From assembly GCA_963817075.1 (NCBI GenBank), contig CAWFMT010000005.1, forward strand, positions 966,807 to 1,030,806: DNA of 64,000 nucleotides, given 5' to 3'. Below, one piece after another: positions 8,923 to 18,295 of the stretch. The notes below the pieces were generated by a model, which did no database searches, had not been told where the DNA came from, and was given only the letters and a program-made list of their open reading frames with translations. The position numbers were made by a program, and so were the translations under genes. Every line of letters begins with the position of its first letter. The first letter of the stretch is position 1. Origin of the DNA: DASPKM01 sp963817075 (GTDB lineage: Bacteria > Bacteroidota > Bacteroidia > Chitinophagales > Chitinophagaceae).

Positions 8923-10677
8923 ATGAAAAACATTTTATCATTCTTATTATTTCTACTGACCCTTGCGTCTGCATCGGCCCAGGTAGGGATTGGAACAACT
9001 TCACCTAACTCCACTCTAGATGTGCGAGGCTCTTTTGCCAGCAATTACAGGGCGTTCACAGGTGCAACTACTGCTTCTTCAACCGATAACACACTTGTTT
9101 TTACAGGCACTTCTGCTGTTGCAGTAACATTACCAAATGCTACTACATGTGCTGGTCGAATGTATTGGATCAAGAACGCAAGTACAACGCTGCCTACTCC
9201 TGTATTGACTGTATCAACAGTTTCATCACAAACAATTGATGGAAACAGCAGTTGGACAATCGATGAACCTTTTGAAGTGATCCGCATTGTTAGCGATGGG
9301 ACAAACTGGTATATTATGAACCAGGATGTAGTTGGCCCTAAAACCTCAACAACTGGTGGACCATGGCTACAAGGTGGAAACAGTGTGACTGCAGCCAAGT
9401 CTCTCGGCACTATTACTAATTATGATCTTCCATTCATTACAAATAATACGGAAAAAATGCGGCTGACAACAGGTGGATTCCTGGGTTTGGGCATCAATAG
9501 TCCGGCGGGAAGATTGCATCTGTTAAATGAAACTTCTGACTTTGGAGATGACTACATCTTTGACGATTATGGTGCAGGAACAAGCCAGGGAATGTATATA
9601 ACCAAATCAAGAGGAACTGTTGCCTCGCCTGCAAATCTTCAGAACGGAGATCATATTGGATGGATAAAGTTTATCCCAAGATTTAATGGTTCGGTAGGTT
9701 ATACCCCGGGTTCTTCTATGGAATCTTTTTATATGGGATCTGGTACTACCAATCTTACTGATCTTAGGTTTTATACTAGTAATGTTGAAAGATTAAGGAT
9801 CAATGAAAACGGGAACGTTGGAATTGGTTCAACTGCATTTAATTCTACTAATCCGGAAAAATTATTGGTTGATGCGGGCACCACTACATCGTTTAACGTG
9901 ATCAGTGGTAAAGGAAGCATCAACAACTATCTACAATTAAATATTCAAAACCGTTCTACAGGCAATAGCGCCAGTTCTGATGTGGTTGCAACCGCGAATA
10001 ACGGTACTGAATCGGCCAATTACATTGACATGGGAATTAATGGTAGTGGTTATAATAATAATTCGCTTCCCATACTTGATGGAATTAATACCGCCTATGT
10101 ATATACTACTGGCAGAAACTTCTTCATAGGAAACGGATCAGCCAGTAGACACATAATGTTCTTTACGAATGGCTTCAATAATTCTGATGAGAAAATGAGA
10201 ATTCTCAATACAGGGAATGTCGGAATTGGTACTACCAATCCCGGTGATAAATTAACTGTGGCGGGTATTGTTGCACCATCGGCAGATAACTCTTATTCTC
10301 TGGGAAAAACTGGAGCAAGATGGAGTGCGGTCTGGTCTGCAAACGGTACAATTCAAACCTCTGATGAAAGGTTAAAAACAAATATACATTCACTGGAATA
10401 TGGATTGAATGAAGTACTTCAAATGAATCCTGTACGGTACAATTGGAAGACTGATTCACTATCTCATTCAAAGATTGGTCTTCTTGCACAAGAGGTTGAG
10501 AAGATAGTTCCTGAAGTTGTAGTGGGCGATGAATCAAAAGAAACCCTTGGAATGAATTATGCGGAACTTATCCCGGTACTTATCAACGCGGTGAAAGAGC
10601 AGCAACAACAGATCGACGAAGTACAAAAGAAAGTTTCCTCAATGAAGAAGAAACAAAGAAAACAAATCAGGAAGTAA
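8923..10677 (+). CDS. Secreted surface protein with C-terminal S74 intramolecular chaperone domain, copy 1
   Basis: A 584-residue protein: signal peptide (1-19, ending ASASA), a long Gly/Ser/Thr/Asn-rich beta region with recurring VGIGTT(S/N)P motifs at both ends, and a C-terminal Peptidase_S74 domain from about residue 475. The autoprocessing dyad is present: Ser480 and Lys485 in SDERLK, followed by KIGLLAQEVEKIVPEVV and a coiled-coil tail (KEQQQQIDEVQKK). In phage tail spikes this domain guides trimer assembly and then cuts itself off; the same is inferred here. The tail is highly basic (KKKQRKQIRK). A paralog follows after 30 bases. Confidence 0.82.
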   Translation: MKNILSFLLFLLTLASASAQVGIGTTSPNSTLDVRGSFASNYRAFTGATTASSTDNTLVFTGTSAVAVTLPNATTCAGRMYWIKNASTTLPTPVLTVSTVSSQTIDGNSSWTIDEPFEVIRIVSDGTNWYIMNQDVVGPKTSTTGGPWLQGGNSVTAAKSLGTITNYDLPFITNNTEKMRLTTGGFLGLGINSPAGRLHLLNETSDFGDDYIFDDYGAGTSQGMYITKSRGTVASPANLQNGDHIGWIKFIPRFNGSVGYTPGSSMESFYMGSGTTNLTDLRFYTSNVERLRINENGNVGIGSTAFNSTNPEKLLVDAGTTTSFNVISGKGSINNYLQLNIQNRSTGNSASSDVVATANNGTESANYIDMGINGSGYNNNSLPILDGINTAYVYTTGRNFFIGNGSASRHIMFFTNGFNNSDEKMRILNTGNVGIGTTNPGDKLTVAGIVAPSADNSYSLGKTGARWSAVWSANGTIQTSDERLKTNIHSLEYGLNEVLQMNPVRYNWKTDSLSHSKIGLLAQEVEKIVPEVVVGDESKETLGMNYAELIPVLINAVKEQQQQIDEVQKKVSSMKKKQRKQIRK

Positions 10678-10707
10678 CAATATTGCGACTGATTTAAAAT
10701 CCTAGCT

Positions 10708-12444
10708 ATGAACAAACTTACTCTTGCCGGACTGCTATGTTTTTTAATTTCAATTAAAGGATATACCCAAATCGGGTTTGGAACAGCAACCCCAAATTCA
10801 AGTTTACACGTTGCAGGTTCGTTAGCCATTAATGTTCGCTCATTCTCTGCAAATTCAACAGCCACTTCAACTGATTATACACTAATATTTACAGGCACCT
10901 CTGCATCTTCCCTTACACTGCCAAATGCAACAACCTGTACCGGAAGATCCTATTGGATCAAGAATGGAAGTGCTACCATCCCTACACCTGCTCTTACAAT
11001 TATTACAACTGCTTCACAAACTATAGATGGTAATGCGGGATGGGTACTTGATGAGCCAAAAGAAGTGATAGAAATTGAAAGCGATGGAGCAGGTTGGAAA
11101 GTTTACAGCCAGAATACACCAATTAGTAAAACTTCAACCCTTGGTTCTGCATGGGTCCAGGGCGGAAATGATTTAAGTGCAATAAAATCATTGGGAACTA
11201 TTTCCAATTATGGATTCGGACTCTCCGCAGATAATAGCACCGGGATGTTCCTGAACACTTCCGGATTTTTAGGAGTAGGAACAACAAACCCTCTAGGGCG
11301 ATTGCATTTTGTGAACGAAAACAATGAATCTGGGAATGATTATATTTTTACTGACTACGGCGGCGCAATTACTGGTGGTCCTCTCTTGCGAAAATCAAGA
11401 GGAACTGAAGCATCCCCTCTAAATCTTCAAAATGGTGACCTGATCGGTCAGTATAGATTTGCAGGAAGATATAATGGTTCTTTGGTTAGGGATGAAGGAG
11501 CAGGAATTGATGCTTATTACCTTGGTAATGGCACAACCAATTTAAGTGATCTGCGGATTTTTGCTAGTGATGTTGAAGTAATCCGAATGAATTCTTTAGG
11601 CAGCGTCGGTGTTGGCGCTACTGCATTTGATGCGAGCAATGCTGAGGAACTTCTTGTTGATGCGGGAAATACTCTATCCTATAACGTAATCAGCGGAAAG
11701 GGTGAGATCAACAGTTATCTCCAGCTTAATATTCAAAATACCAGCAGTGGAAGCACTGCCAGTACTGATATTGTTGCATCCGCGGACAATGCTACTGAAT
11801 CTGTGAATTATATTGATTTCGGTATTAATTCAAGTGGATATAGCAGTCTTTTGGTGCCAATAGTAGATGGTATTAACGAAGCTTACCTTTTTAGTACGGG
11901 TGCAGATTTCAAGATTGGAAATGGTTCTTCAGGATATGATCTTGCCTTTTTTACAAATGGATTTAATTCAACTGACGAAAAAATCCGCATCCTGGCTTCA
12001 GGAAAAGTTGGAATTGGAACTACTACACCTGGCGAGAAACTTACGATCGCAGGTAATCTTACTCCATCAGCTGATAATACTTATACCCTTGGAAAGAATG
12101 GCGCAAGATGGACATCAGTTTGGTCTGCAAATGGAACTATATCAACTTCAGATTCCAGAATGAAAACAAATATTAGGTCGTTAGAATATGGGATGAAGGA
12201 GTTGAAAAGTGTTCGGCCCGTGAGCTATAATTGGAAAGAATCGCCAAACTCCGCGACAAAAATCGGACTGCTCGCTCAGCAAATCCAAAAGCTCATGCCT
12301 GAAGTAATTGCAGGTGGAGACGAGAACGGTTTTCTTGGAATGAACTATTCTGACCTGATACCAGTTCTGATCAATACAATTAAACAACAGCAACAACAAT
12401 TAGCCAAGCTTAGGAAAGATCTAGAAACCTTATCAGGCAAATAA
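10708..12444 (+). CDS. Secreted surface protein with C-terminal S74 intramolecular chaperone domain, copy 2
   Basis: A 578-residue paralog of the preceding gene, collinear over its whole length (LPNATTC, WIKN, QTIDGN, KSRGT, NLQNGD, ADN(S/T)Y and GKTGARW or GKNGARW blocks recur). It has a signal peptide, a beta-rich body, and the S74 dyad Ser481/Lys486 in SDSRMK, then KIGLLAQQIQKLMPEV and a Gln-rich coiled coil. Sequence has diverged clearly, so the duplication is not recent. Probably co-transcribed with its neighbours; heterotrimers between the two are conceivable but not shown. Confidence 0.82.
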   Translation: MNKLTLAGLLCFLISIKGYTQIGFGTATPNSSLHVAGSLAINVRSFSANSTATSTDYTLIFTGTSASSLTLPNATTCTGRSYWIKNGSATIPTPALTIITTASQTIDGNAGWVLDEPKEVIEIESDGAGWKVYSQNTPISKTSTLGSAWVQGGNDLSAIKSLGTISNYGFGLSADNSTGMFLNTSGFLGVGTTNPLGRLHFVNENNESGNDYIFTDYGGAITGGPLLRKSRGTEASPLNLQNGDLIGQYRFAGRYNGSLVRDEGAGIDAYYLGNGTTNLSDLRIFASDVEVIRMNSLGSVGVGATAFDASNAEELLVDAGNTLSYNVISGKGEINSYLQLNIQNTSSGSTASTDIVASADNATESVNYIDFGINSSGYSSLLVPIVDGINEAYLFSTGADFKIGNGSSGYDLAFFTNGFNSTDEKIRILASGKVGIGTTTPGEKLTIAGNLTPSADNTYTLGKNGARWTSVWSANGTISTSDSRMKTNIRSLEYGMKELKSVRPVSYNWKESPNSATKIGLLAQQIQKLMPEVIAGGDENGFLGMNYSDLIPVLINTIKQQQQQLAKLRKDLETLSGK

Positions 12445-12466
12445 AAGTTAAGCTGAAATCCAGACC

Positions 12467-13883
12467 ATGAAAGCAATCAAATTAAATTTAGTTGCGATCC
12501 TCTGTTTCACATGCTTTGTATGTGAAGCTCAGGTGGATCTCCAGAATACTGGAACTGTATTCATTACTACAGGCAGCACTCTCTATATCAACGGCAGCTT
12601 CACTAATACCAGTGCCGGTGCCCTGACTAACAACGGGTCTTTTTATGTAAGACAGAACATTACAAATGGACAGACCTCAATGCCTGTTGGCACAGGAACT
12701 CTCTATTTGACAGGTGGAATTTCGCAGACAATCGGCGGAACTCAACCATACCGTGCAAATAATCTTCAAACAAATAGCGTGGGAATTACCTTGGCTAATA
12801 ATCTGCATGTAAGTGGTCTTCATACTTATACTGCAGGAGTTATTAGTACAGGAGTCAATTACCTTGTCTATGAATCTGGATCATCACATTCAGGAAGTGT
12901 TGATGCTGCCCATGTGAATGGGTGGGTTAAAAGACTCGGCAGTACAAATTTTACATATCCAACCGGGAATGGAACTTATCTAAGGCCTTTGACCTTGACA
13001 AATCTTTCGGCCGTTTCCGAATTTAATGTTAAGTATTTCAATACAACTCCCAACTTGAATAACCTTCAGACTCCTCTGGTAACCGTTGACCCAAATGAGT
13101 ATTGGGATATTACGAGGGTGTCCGGCGGCACTGCGCAGGTAGCATTGAATTGGGATGATAGTAAAATTGCATTTCCAAATTTTGCGACTTACTGATATTC
13201 GTGCTATCAGCTATGTTGGTGGGTTGTGGACTAGCAGGGGCGGGTCTGCAACAGGGAATATCAACACTACTGGCAATATAACCTCAACAGCTGTTGGTAC
13301 GTTTGGACAATTTAGTTTTGGAAGTGTTAGCTGGATCCTTGCAACGCAATTCCTGAATCTATCGGCCAGTGCACACCAGGGTTATAACCAGGTAGAATGG
13401 AAAACTCTGAAAGAAGTAAACGTTAATCGCTTTGAATTGCAACGGGCGGATGATGGAATTTCTTTCAACACAATTGCAACAATTGGTGCGAGAAACAACA
13501 TCGCCGGTTCTGAATACTCATACAATGATCGTTTACCTTTCAATGGTATTGCCTGGTATCGGGTACTTGCGGTAGACAAGGATGGCAAACAGAATTATTC
13601 AACCATAGTTCCTGTTAAATCAAACGGAAGCAACAAAGAATTCTACTTATACAAAAACCCTTCTTCTGCAAATGTTTATATAGTGTCGAATTCAAGCCAT
13701 AAAGGCCTGTACCAATATTCGATCAATTCAGTGGATGGACAATTAATTCAAAAAGGTTCTGTTCGACTTCCTGAATCCGGTGGAATTACAACTATTCAGA
13801 TGTCGAGCCATAAACCCGGCACCTATTTAATCACTCTCAATAATTCTACAGAAAGATTATCTGGAAAGATATCGGTGCGATAA
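12467..13883 (+). CDS. T9SS-exported cell-surface protein, interrupted by a one-base frameshift
   Basis: The first part (12467-13195) has a signal peptide ending CEAQ and a beta-helix-like repetitive region (TLYINGSFTNTSAG, SFYVRQNITNG). A stop then appears, and the frame resumes from about 13190 with GLWTSRGG, a fibronectin-like segment (QGYNQVEWKTLKEVNVNRFELQ is cut short here) and a C-terminal T9SS sorting region (YLYKNPSS, then KPGTYLITL and a basic end). One extra T at about 13189-13190 explains the break; without it the codons read PNFATTDIRAIS. The protein should be exported by T9SS and anchored or released at the surface. A strong terminator follows. Confidence 0.75.
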
Positions 13884-13907
13884 TATTTCAACCAATACAA
13901 TAGTTTT

Positions 13908-13943
13908 TCCCATTTGATGCAACATTGAATGGGATTTTTTTTT
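13908..13943 (+). terminator. Rho-independent terminator after the T9SS protein gene
   Basis: A perfect 7-base stem (TCCCATT at 13908-13914, AATGGGA at 13928-13934) with a 13-base loop is followed by nine T. It sits 25 bases after the stop at 13883 and probably ends the 8923-13883 transcript. Confidence 0.8.
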
Positions 13944-14374
13944 GGTTGGATATTTAGACTGAAGGAATTAACCTCACCCCAACCGTCTCCAAATTTATCA
14001 CCTCACCCCAACCCTCTCCACTTCGTGGAGAGGGAGTTAAGATGTTTCTTTTCCCTCTCCTCGCCGCGGAGAGGGAAGAGATAAAAGACTAAACAATGCA
14101 GGCCTAAGAATAATTTTCAATTCTCAACGCTCAATTTTCAACAATTAAAAAAGTGTTTGTTTTTTTTCTCACCCCTCTCCTTCGGAGAGGGGCAGGGGTG
14201 AGGTCGAACCAACGAGGACAAGGTCAGAGTTGAATTAAATATAATTTTCGATGCTTAATTCATCTATTTCAATTACCCCTAGGAAAAGATTGGTAGGATA
14301 AAGTCGTGCCACAAGCAATTATGCCCCGAAAGGTCCACGTCCTTGGAATTTGTGATTTGATTTTTGATGCTTTT
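13944..14374. other. Intergenic region of repeats
   Basis: Apart from the hairpin cluster and an AT-rich stretch with TTCAATTCTCAACGCTCAAT words near 14115-14150, nothing gene-like is seen. Confidence 0.5.
13972..14207. repeat. Cluster of CCTCACCCC...GGAGAGGG hairpin repeats
   Basis: Three hairpins: 14012-14034 (CCCTCTCCAC / GTGGAGAGGG), 14051-14076 (TCCCTCTCC / GGAGAGGGA) and 14168-14205 (CTCACCCCTCTCC / GGAGAGGGGCAGGGGTGAG), with a partial copy at 13972-13990. The same unit occurs in each copy of the 25.3-kb tandem repeat. The elements are REP-like: short, GC-rich against an AT-rich background and strictly intergenic. Confidence 0.75.
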
Positions 14375-14815
14375 TTAGATACCCAGGCCGGATTTCATCC
14401 GCTGTAGCAAAGATCTTGAATGAGATTTCTGTGTAGAGGTTATTGATTCGATTCTTTCCATCATGGACTTCAGCACATCAATGCTGATGGTTGATTTGAT
14501 GATGTAATCGTAAGCTCCGTATTTCTTGCCTTCATTGCCTATCTCGGCATTTTCAATACCTGATACAAGGATGACAATGATTTCTGGGTTGTGTTGCTTG
14601 ATCTCCTTTAAAACGTCAATACCATTCAGGTCGTCCATATAATAATCGAGAAGCACCAGATCTGGCTTATGACTCAACTTTTCAAGGCATTGCCGACCCC
14701 CGCTGAAGCAGGAAACATTAGGATAACCCAACTTGATAAAAAACTGTTGATAAAGGTTCAGGCAAAAGATGTCATCATCAACAATGAATATCCTGAGATG
14801 GGAGTTTTTTGCCAT
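14375..14815 (-). CDS. Single-domain response regulator (receiver only)
   Basis: A 146-residue CheY-like receiver domain: acidic pocket Asp13-Asp15, phospho-acceptor Asp57 in LLDYYMDD, Ser85 in LVSG and Lys107 in YIIKS. A short Ser/Arg-rich tail follows and there is no output domain. It should be phosphorylated by a partner kinase and act by protein contact. No kinase is adjacent; the orphan histidine kinase at 41465 is a possible but unsupported partner. Confidence 0.85.
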   Translation of the reverse strand: MAKNSHLRIFIVDDDIFCLNLYQQFFIKLGYPNVSCFSGGRQCLEKLSHKPDLVLLDYYMDDLNGIDVLKEIKQHNPEIIVILVSGIENAEIGNEGKKYGAYDYIIKSTISIDVLKSMMERIESITSTQKSHSRSLLQRMKSGLGI

Positions 14816-14969
14816 GCGCGCTGCTTTGAGTTAGTTAAGTATTAACGCACTTCTGCTTAGGCTATTGTCGGAGGTACCTTTAGGTAAATAGGGGTTTATG
14901 CTTAGATGTCAAAAGTTTTGGGGGTGGGCGTTTCTGATAAATGATAACATTCAATTTTCATTTAGCTCA

Positions 14970-14999
14970 TTGCCCTCCCCCTGAATTAAGCTACCTTTG
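14970..14999 (+). promoter_or_regulatory. Bacteroidota-type promoter for typA
   Basis: TTG at 14970-14972 and TACCTTTG at 14992-14999 are separated by 19 bases, an exact match to the -33 TTG / -7 TAnnTTTG arrangement. The leader to the ATG at 15083 would be about 75 bases. Confidence 0.7.
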
Positions 15000-15082
15000 C
15001 CGATCTTTTAAGAAAGGTTAAGTTCTCTCGAATTTTGAACGCAGGAGTTCCAGACTGGTCAGAGATTGCAACGATAATTAAT

Positions 15083-16895
15083 ATGGAAATCAGAAATATA
15101 GCAATTATTGCTCACGTTGACCATGGTAAAACCACACTGGTTGATAAGATCCTTCATGCCACCAAAGTATTCCGTGATAACCAGGAAACCGGGGATTTGA
15201 TCATGGATAGCAATGACCTGGAAAGGGAACGTGGGATCACCATTTTTAGTAAGAATGCCGCTGTTGTATATAAAGGGGTTAAGATTAACGTGATTGATAC
15301 TCCAGGTCACTCGGATTTTGGGGGAGAAGTTGAACGTGTTCTAAAGATGGCCGATGGGGTATTATTGCTGGTCGATGCTTTCGAAGGGCCAATGCCTCAA
15401 ACAAGGTTTGTACTGCAAAAAGCTCTTCAGCTGAACCTTCGTCCTATTGTGGTGATCAATAAGGTTGATAAACCGAATTGTCGCCCGGACGAAGTTCACG
15501 AAGCTGTGTTTGAATTGTTCTTTAACCTTGATGCTACAGAAGAACAATTGAATTTCCCGACATTTTATGGATCAGGCAAGAATGGATGGTTCAATGATTC
15601 ATTGACACAAACAGAGGATATTTTTCCATTGTTAGATGGAATATTGAAATATGTACCCGCCCCAAAAGTTAATGAAGGGCCACTTCAGATGCAGATCACA
15701 TCACTGGATTATTCTTCCTTCCTAGGAAGAATTGCAATTGGCAAGGTGACAAGAGGAAGCATTAAAGAAGGTCAGCTCATTGCTTTGATGCAGACCGATG
15801 GAACCATCAGGCGTTCCAAAGTAAAAGAGCTCTATATTTTTGAATCCTTAGGCAAGAAAAAAGCAACGGAAGTTATAGCGGGTGACATTTGTGCTGTTGT
15901 TGGTCTGGAAGATTTCAATATCGGTGATACCATTGCTGATTCGGAAAATCCTGAAGCACTTCCCGTGATCAGCGTGGATGAACCAACAATGAGCATGCTT
16001 TTCAGCATCAATAATTCTCCTTTCTTCGGAAAAGATGGAAAATTTGTTACCTCCAGGCATCTGCGCGACAGATTGATGAAGGAAACTGAAAAAAATCTGG
16101 CTTTAAAAGTAGAGGATACTGATAGTGCTGATAGCTTTCTGGTATTTGGAAGAGGAATACTCCACCTGGGGATCCTTGTTGAAACCATGAGGCGTGAAGG
16201 GTATGAATTGACTGTTGGGCAACCAACAGGTGATCGTGAAAGAAATCAATGGTAAGAAGCATGAGCCTTATGAAATCCTTGTTGTTGATGTTCCTGGTGA
16301 TTACAGTGGCAAGGTGATCGATATGGTAACTCAGAGGAAGGGAGAACTTCATGTAATGGAGAGCAAGGGTGATATGCAGCATCTTGAATTTGAAATTCCA
16401 TCAAGAGGGTTGATTGGCCTAAGGTCACAGATGCTTACAAACACTGCCGGCGAAGCTGTATTGGCTCACCGTTTTAGCGAATACAAACCCTGGAAGGGCC
16501 CGATTCCCGGAAGGAATAATGGGGTATTGATCTCTAAGAACGCCGATAAGACTACAGCTTATTCTATCGATAAATTACAGGATCGTGGATCATTCTTTGT
16601 AGATCCGGGTGAGGATGTTTATGTTGGACAGATCATTGCTGAGCACATCAAACCAGGTGACTTGGTAGTGAATGCTACTGAGGGAAAGAAACTTACAAAT
16701 ATGCGTGCCAGTGGAAGTGATGACTCTGTTAGAATTGTTCCGAGGATCCAAATGACACTTGAAGAATGCATGGAGTATATTCAGCAGGATGAATGCATTG
16801 AGGTTACTCCTAAAAATATTCGACTTCGGAAAGCAATTCTTGATGAAGAAGAAAGAAAACGCTTTCAGCGAATGCTGAAGACGGAAGTTGCCTGA
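15083..16895 (+). CDS. typA: Translational GTPase TypA/BipA, interrupted by a one-base frameshift
   Basis: Ribosome-associated GTPase of the EF-G group, involved in 50S assembly and stress growth. The N-terminal part shows AHVDHGKTTLV (P-loop), RGITI, DTPGHSDFGGEV and NKVD, followed by domain II. The frame ends at 16255 after GQPTGDRERNQW and resumes in a second frame from about 16228 with the family's normal QVIVKEINGKKHEPYE, running to 16895. One extra A at 16225-16226 accounts for it: without it the reading is GQPQVIVKE. All domains are otherwise intact at about 600 residues. I chose ATG 15083 (MEIRNIAII), not the upstream in-frame start. Confidence 0.9.
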
Positions 16896-16945
16896 TCTGG
16901 AAGATGTAATTTTGTATGACTTTGATTCATTTCAAAAAACAAGTC

Positions 16946-17158
16946 ATGAAGAGGTGTTGCCAAGTCTTGATCTTAATATTGGCACTTTGTGTTTTCCAAT
17001 CATCTGCACTGGCACAGTGCTCCATATGCACAAAAACTGCCCAGCAATTAGGTGAAGGTCCCGCCAAGGGATTGAATGCAGGAATTATTTATCTGGCTGG
17101 AATGCCTCTATTGATTATTGGTTATGTGGGTTACAAGTGGTGGAAGCATAACAGATAA
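16946..17158 (+). CDS. Small exported or membrane protein of unknown function
   Basis: A 70-residue protein with a signal-like N-terminus (MKRCCQVLILILALCVF, ending SALAQ), a CSICTK cysteine pair, an AQQLGEGPAKGLN segment and one transmembrane helix before a basic C-terminus (KWWKHNR). The CxxC could bind a metal or form a disulfide. I recognise this as a recurrent small Bacteroidota protein but know no function. It follows typA by 50 bases. ATG 16946 was preferred to 16916 because it places the signal sequence at the N-terminus. Confidence 0.6.
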   Translation: MKRCCQVLILILALCVFQSSALAQCSICTKTAQQLGEGPAKGLNAGIIYLAGMPLLIIGYVGYKWWKHNR

Positions 17159-17160
17159 CT

Positions 17161-17200
17161 CCTTGCGAACCTTCGCGCCCTGGCGACTTTGCGGTTTAAT
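17161..17200. repeat. Dispersed TTTGCGGTTTAA-type repeat, copy 1
   Basis: CCTTGCGAACCTTCGCGCC ... GACTTTGCGGTTTAAT is one copy of a degenerate intergenic family (reverse form: AACCGCAAAG...GCGCGAAGG). Other copies lie at 20033-20070, 32813-32850, 43535-43570 and 49009-49085. Confidence 0.6.
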
Positions 17201-17210
17201 TCTGAGTAAA

Positions 17211-17335
17211 AAGCCAAGAACCAAATCTCAAATTCCAAATAATAGAAAGCTAAGACCCAATTATCAATTGATTGGATATTGAAATTTAGTTCCCATTCTT
17301 TGGTTATTGACTTTTGGTTCTTGAGATTTCACTAG
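17211..17335. repeat. Imperfect ~120-base inverted-repeat element, copy 1
   Basis: The left arm reads AAGAACCAAATCTCAAATTCC..., and the right arm ends ...TTTTGGTTCTTGAGATTTC, so the ends are roughly complementary. A homologous element lies at 33372-33505 (shared words CAAATCnCAA, TTCCAAAnAATAG and ATCAATT-like core). It is non-coding. Confidence 0.55.
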
Positions 17336-17363
17336 TGTCCTTGCGTCTTTTGAGTAAGATATC

Positions 17364-18266
17364 TTAAGCGAATCCCTTCACGAATTTGTACAAATTGAAC
17401 CTGCCTTCTTTCTGAAGCAACTCAATATCTTTTTTCAATTCTTTCTTATCAATTCCCTTCATGCGATTTTTCTGTATCAACTGAAATGCGCGTTCCGTGA
17501 TTAACCATGATTTTTGATTGAATGAGGACTCGGCTTGAAGGAGCTTTGTTATCTCAAGATGGAGTTCAGGAATTCCTACTCCTTCAGAAGCAATTGTTTT
17601 GAGGATAGGAATAGTTTTTTTATGCGTGTGAAAGGCCGGAGCGAGCATGAGCTGCAAGTTTTTTGCAAAAAGGTCAGCGTTGGGCCTGTCAGCTTTATTT
17701 ACTACAAAGAGATCAGCAATTTCCATCAATCCTGCCTTCATTGTCTGTACCTCATCACCTGCTTCGGGTACAAGAACTACAACAGTAAGGTCTGCCAATC
17801 CTGCAATCTCTACTTCGCTTTGGCCTACGCCTACTGTTTCAACAATTATCTGATCAAATGCCGCAGCCTGCAATAATTCAGTGATCTCAATGATCTTTGG
17901 ATGTAACCCTCCCAATGATCCCCTGGTGGCAAGCGATCGAATGAAGACTGAAGGATGAGTATACCAATTACTCATGCGGATGCGATCCCCTAAAATAGCT
18001 CCCAGATTGAAAGGTGAAGAAGGATCAACGCAGAGTACGGCAACTTTTTTCCCATCCTTAACAAGTTGATGAATATAGGAATCTACCAAGGTGCTTTTGC
18101 CTGCTCCTGGCGGACCTGTTATGCCAACAATAGTTCCATTTTTTTTGACAGGCAAGGATTCAAGCAGAGCTTCAAACCCTTCAGCTTCGTTTTCAACAAG
18201 GCTAATGGCACGGGCAATTGCTCGTTGGTCACCTGCTTGAATATCCTTTAGCATTGTTGTGGTCAT
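17364..18266 (-). CDS. meaB: Methylmalonyl-CoA mutase-associated GTPase (MeaB/ArgK family)
   Basis: G3E-family GTPase chaperone that protects and gates B12 loading of methylmalonyl-CoA mutase. The 300-residue protein has the P-loop GPPGAGKST (51-59), a CVDPSSP motif, the ETVGVGQSE switch and NKAD base recognition. Length is slightly short of the usual 310-330. No mutase genes lie nearby. Family members also serve other B12 mutases, but the class is clear. Confidence 0.9.
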   Translation of the reverse strand: MTTTMLKDIQAGDQRAIARAISLVENEAEGFEALLESLPVKKNGTIVGITGPPGAGKSTLVDSYIHQLVKDGKKVAVLCVDPSSPFNLGAILGDRIRMSNWYTHPSVFIRSLATRGSLGGLHPKIIEITELLQAAAFDQIIVETVGVGQSEVEIAGLADLTVVVLVPEAGDEVQTMKAGLMEIADLFVVNKADRPNADLFAKNLQLMLAPAFHTHKKTIPILKTIASEGVGIPELHLEITKLLQAESSFNQKSWLITERAFQLIQKNRMKGIDKKELKKDIELLQKEGRFNLYKFVKGFA

Positions 18267-18295
18267 ATTCTTAATGACTATTGATCATTGAATCC

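Noticed and set aside
8923..12444. A prophage, suggested by tail-fibre-type S74 domains
   Set aside because: The proteins have bacterial signal peptides, are followed by a T9SS protein, and no capsid, terminase, integrase or lysis gene is near.
16200..16260. Programmed frameshifting in typA
   Set aside because: No slippery heptamer or stop-associated signal is present, and three other genes have the same kind of single-base excess.
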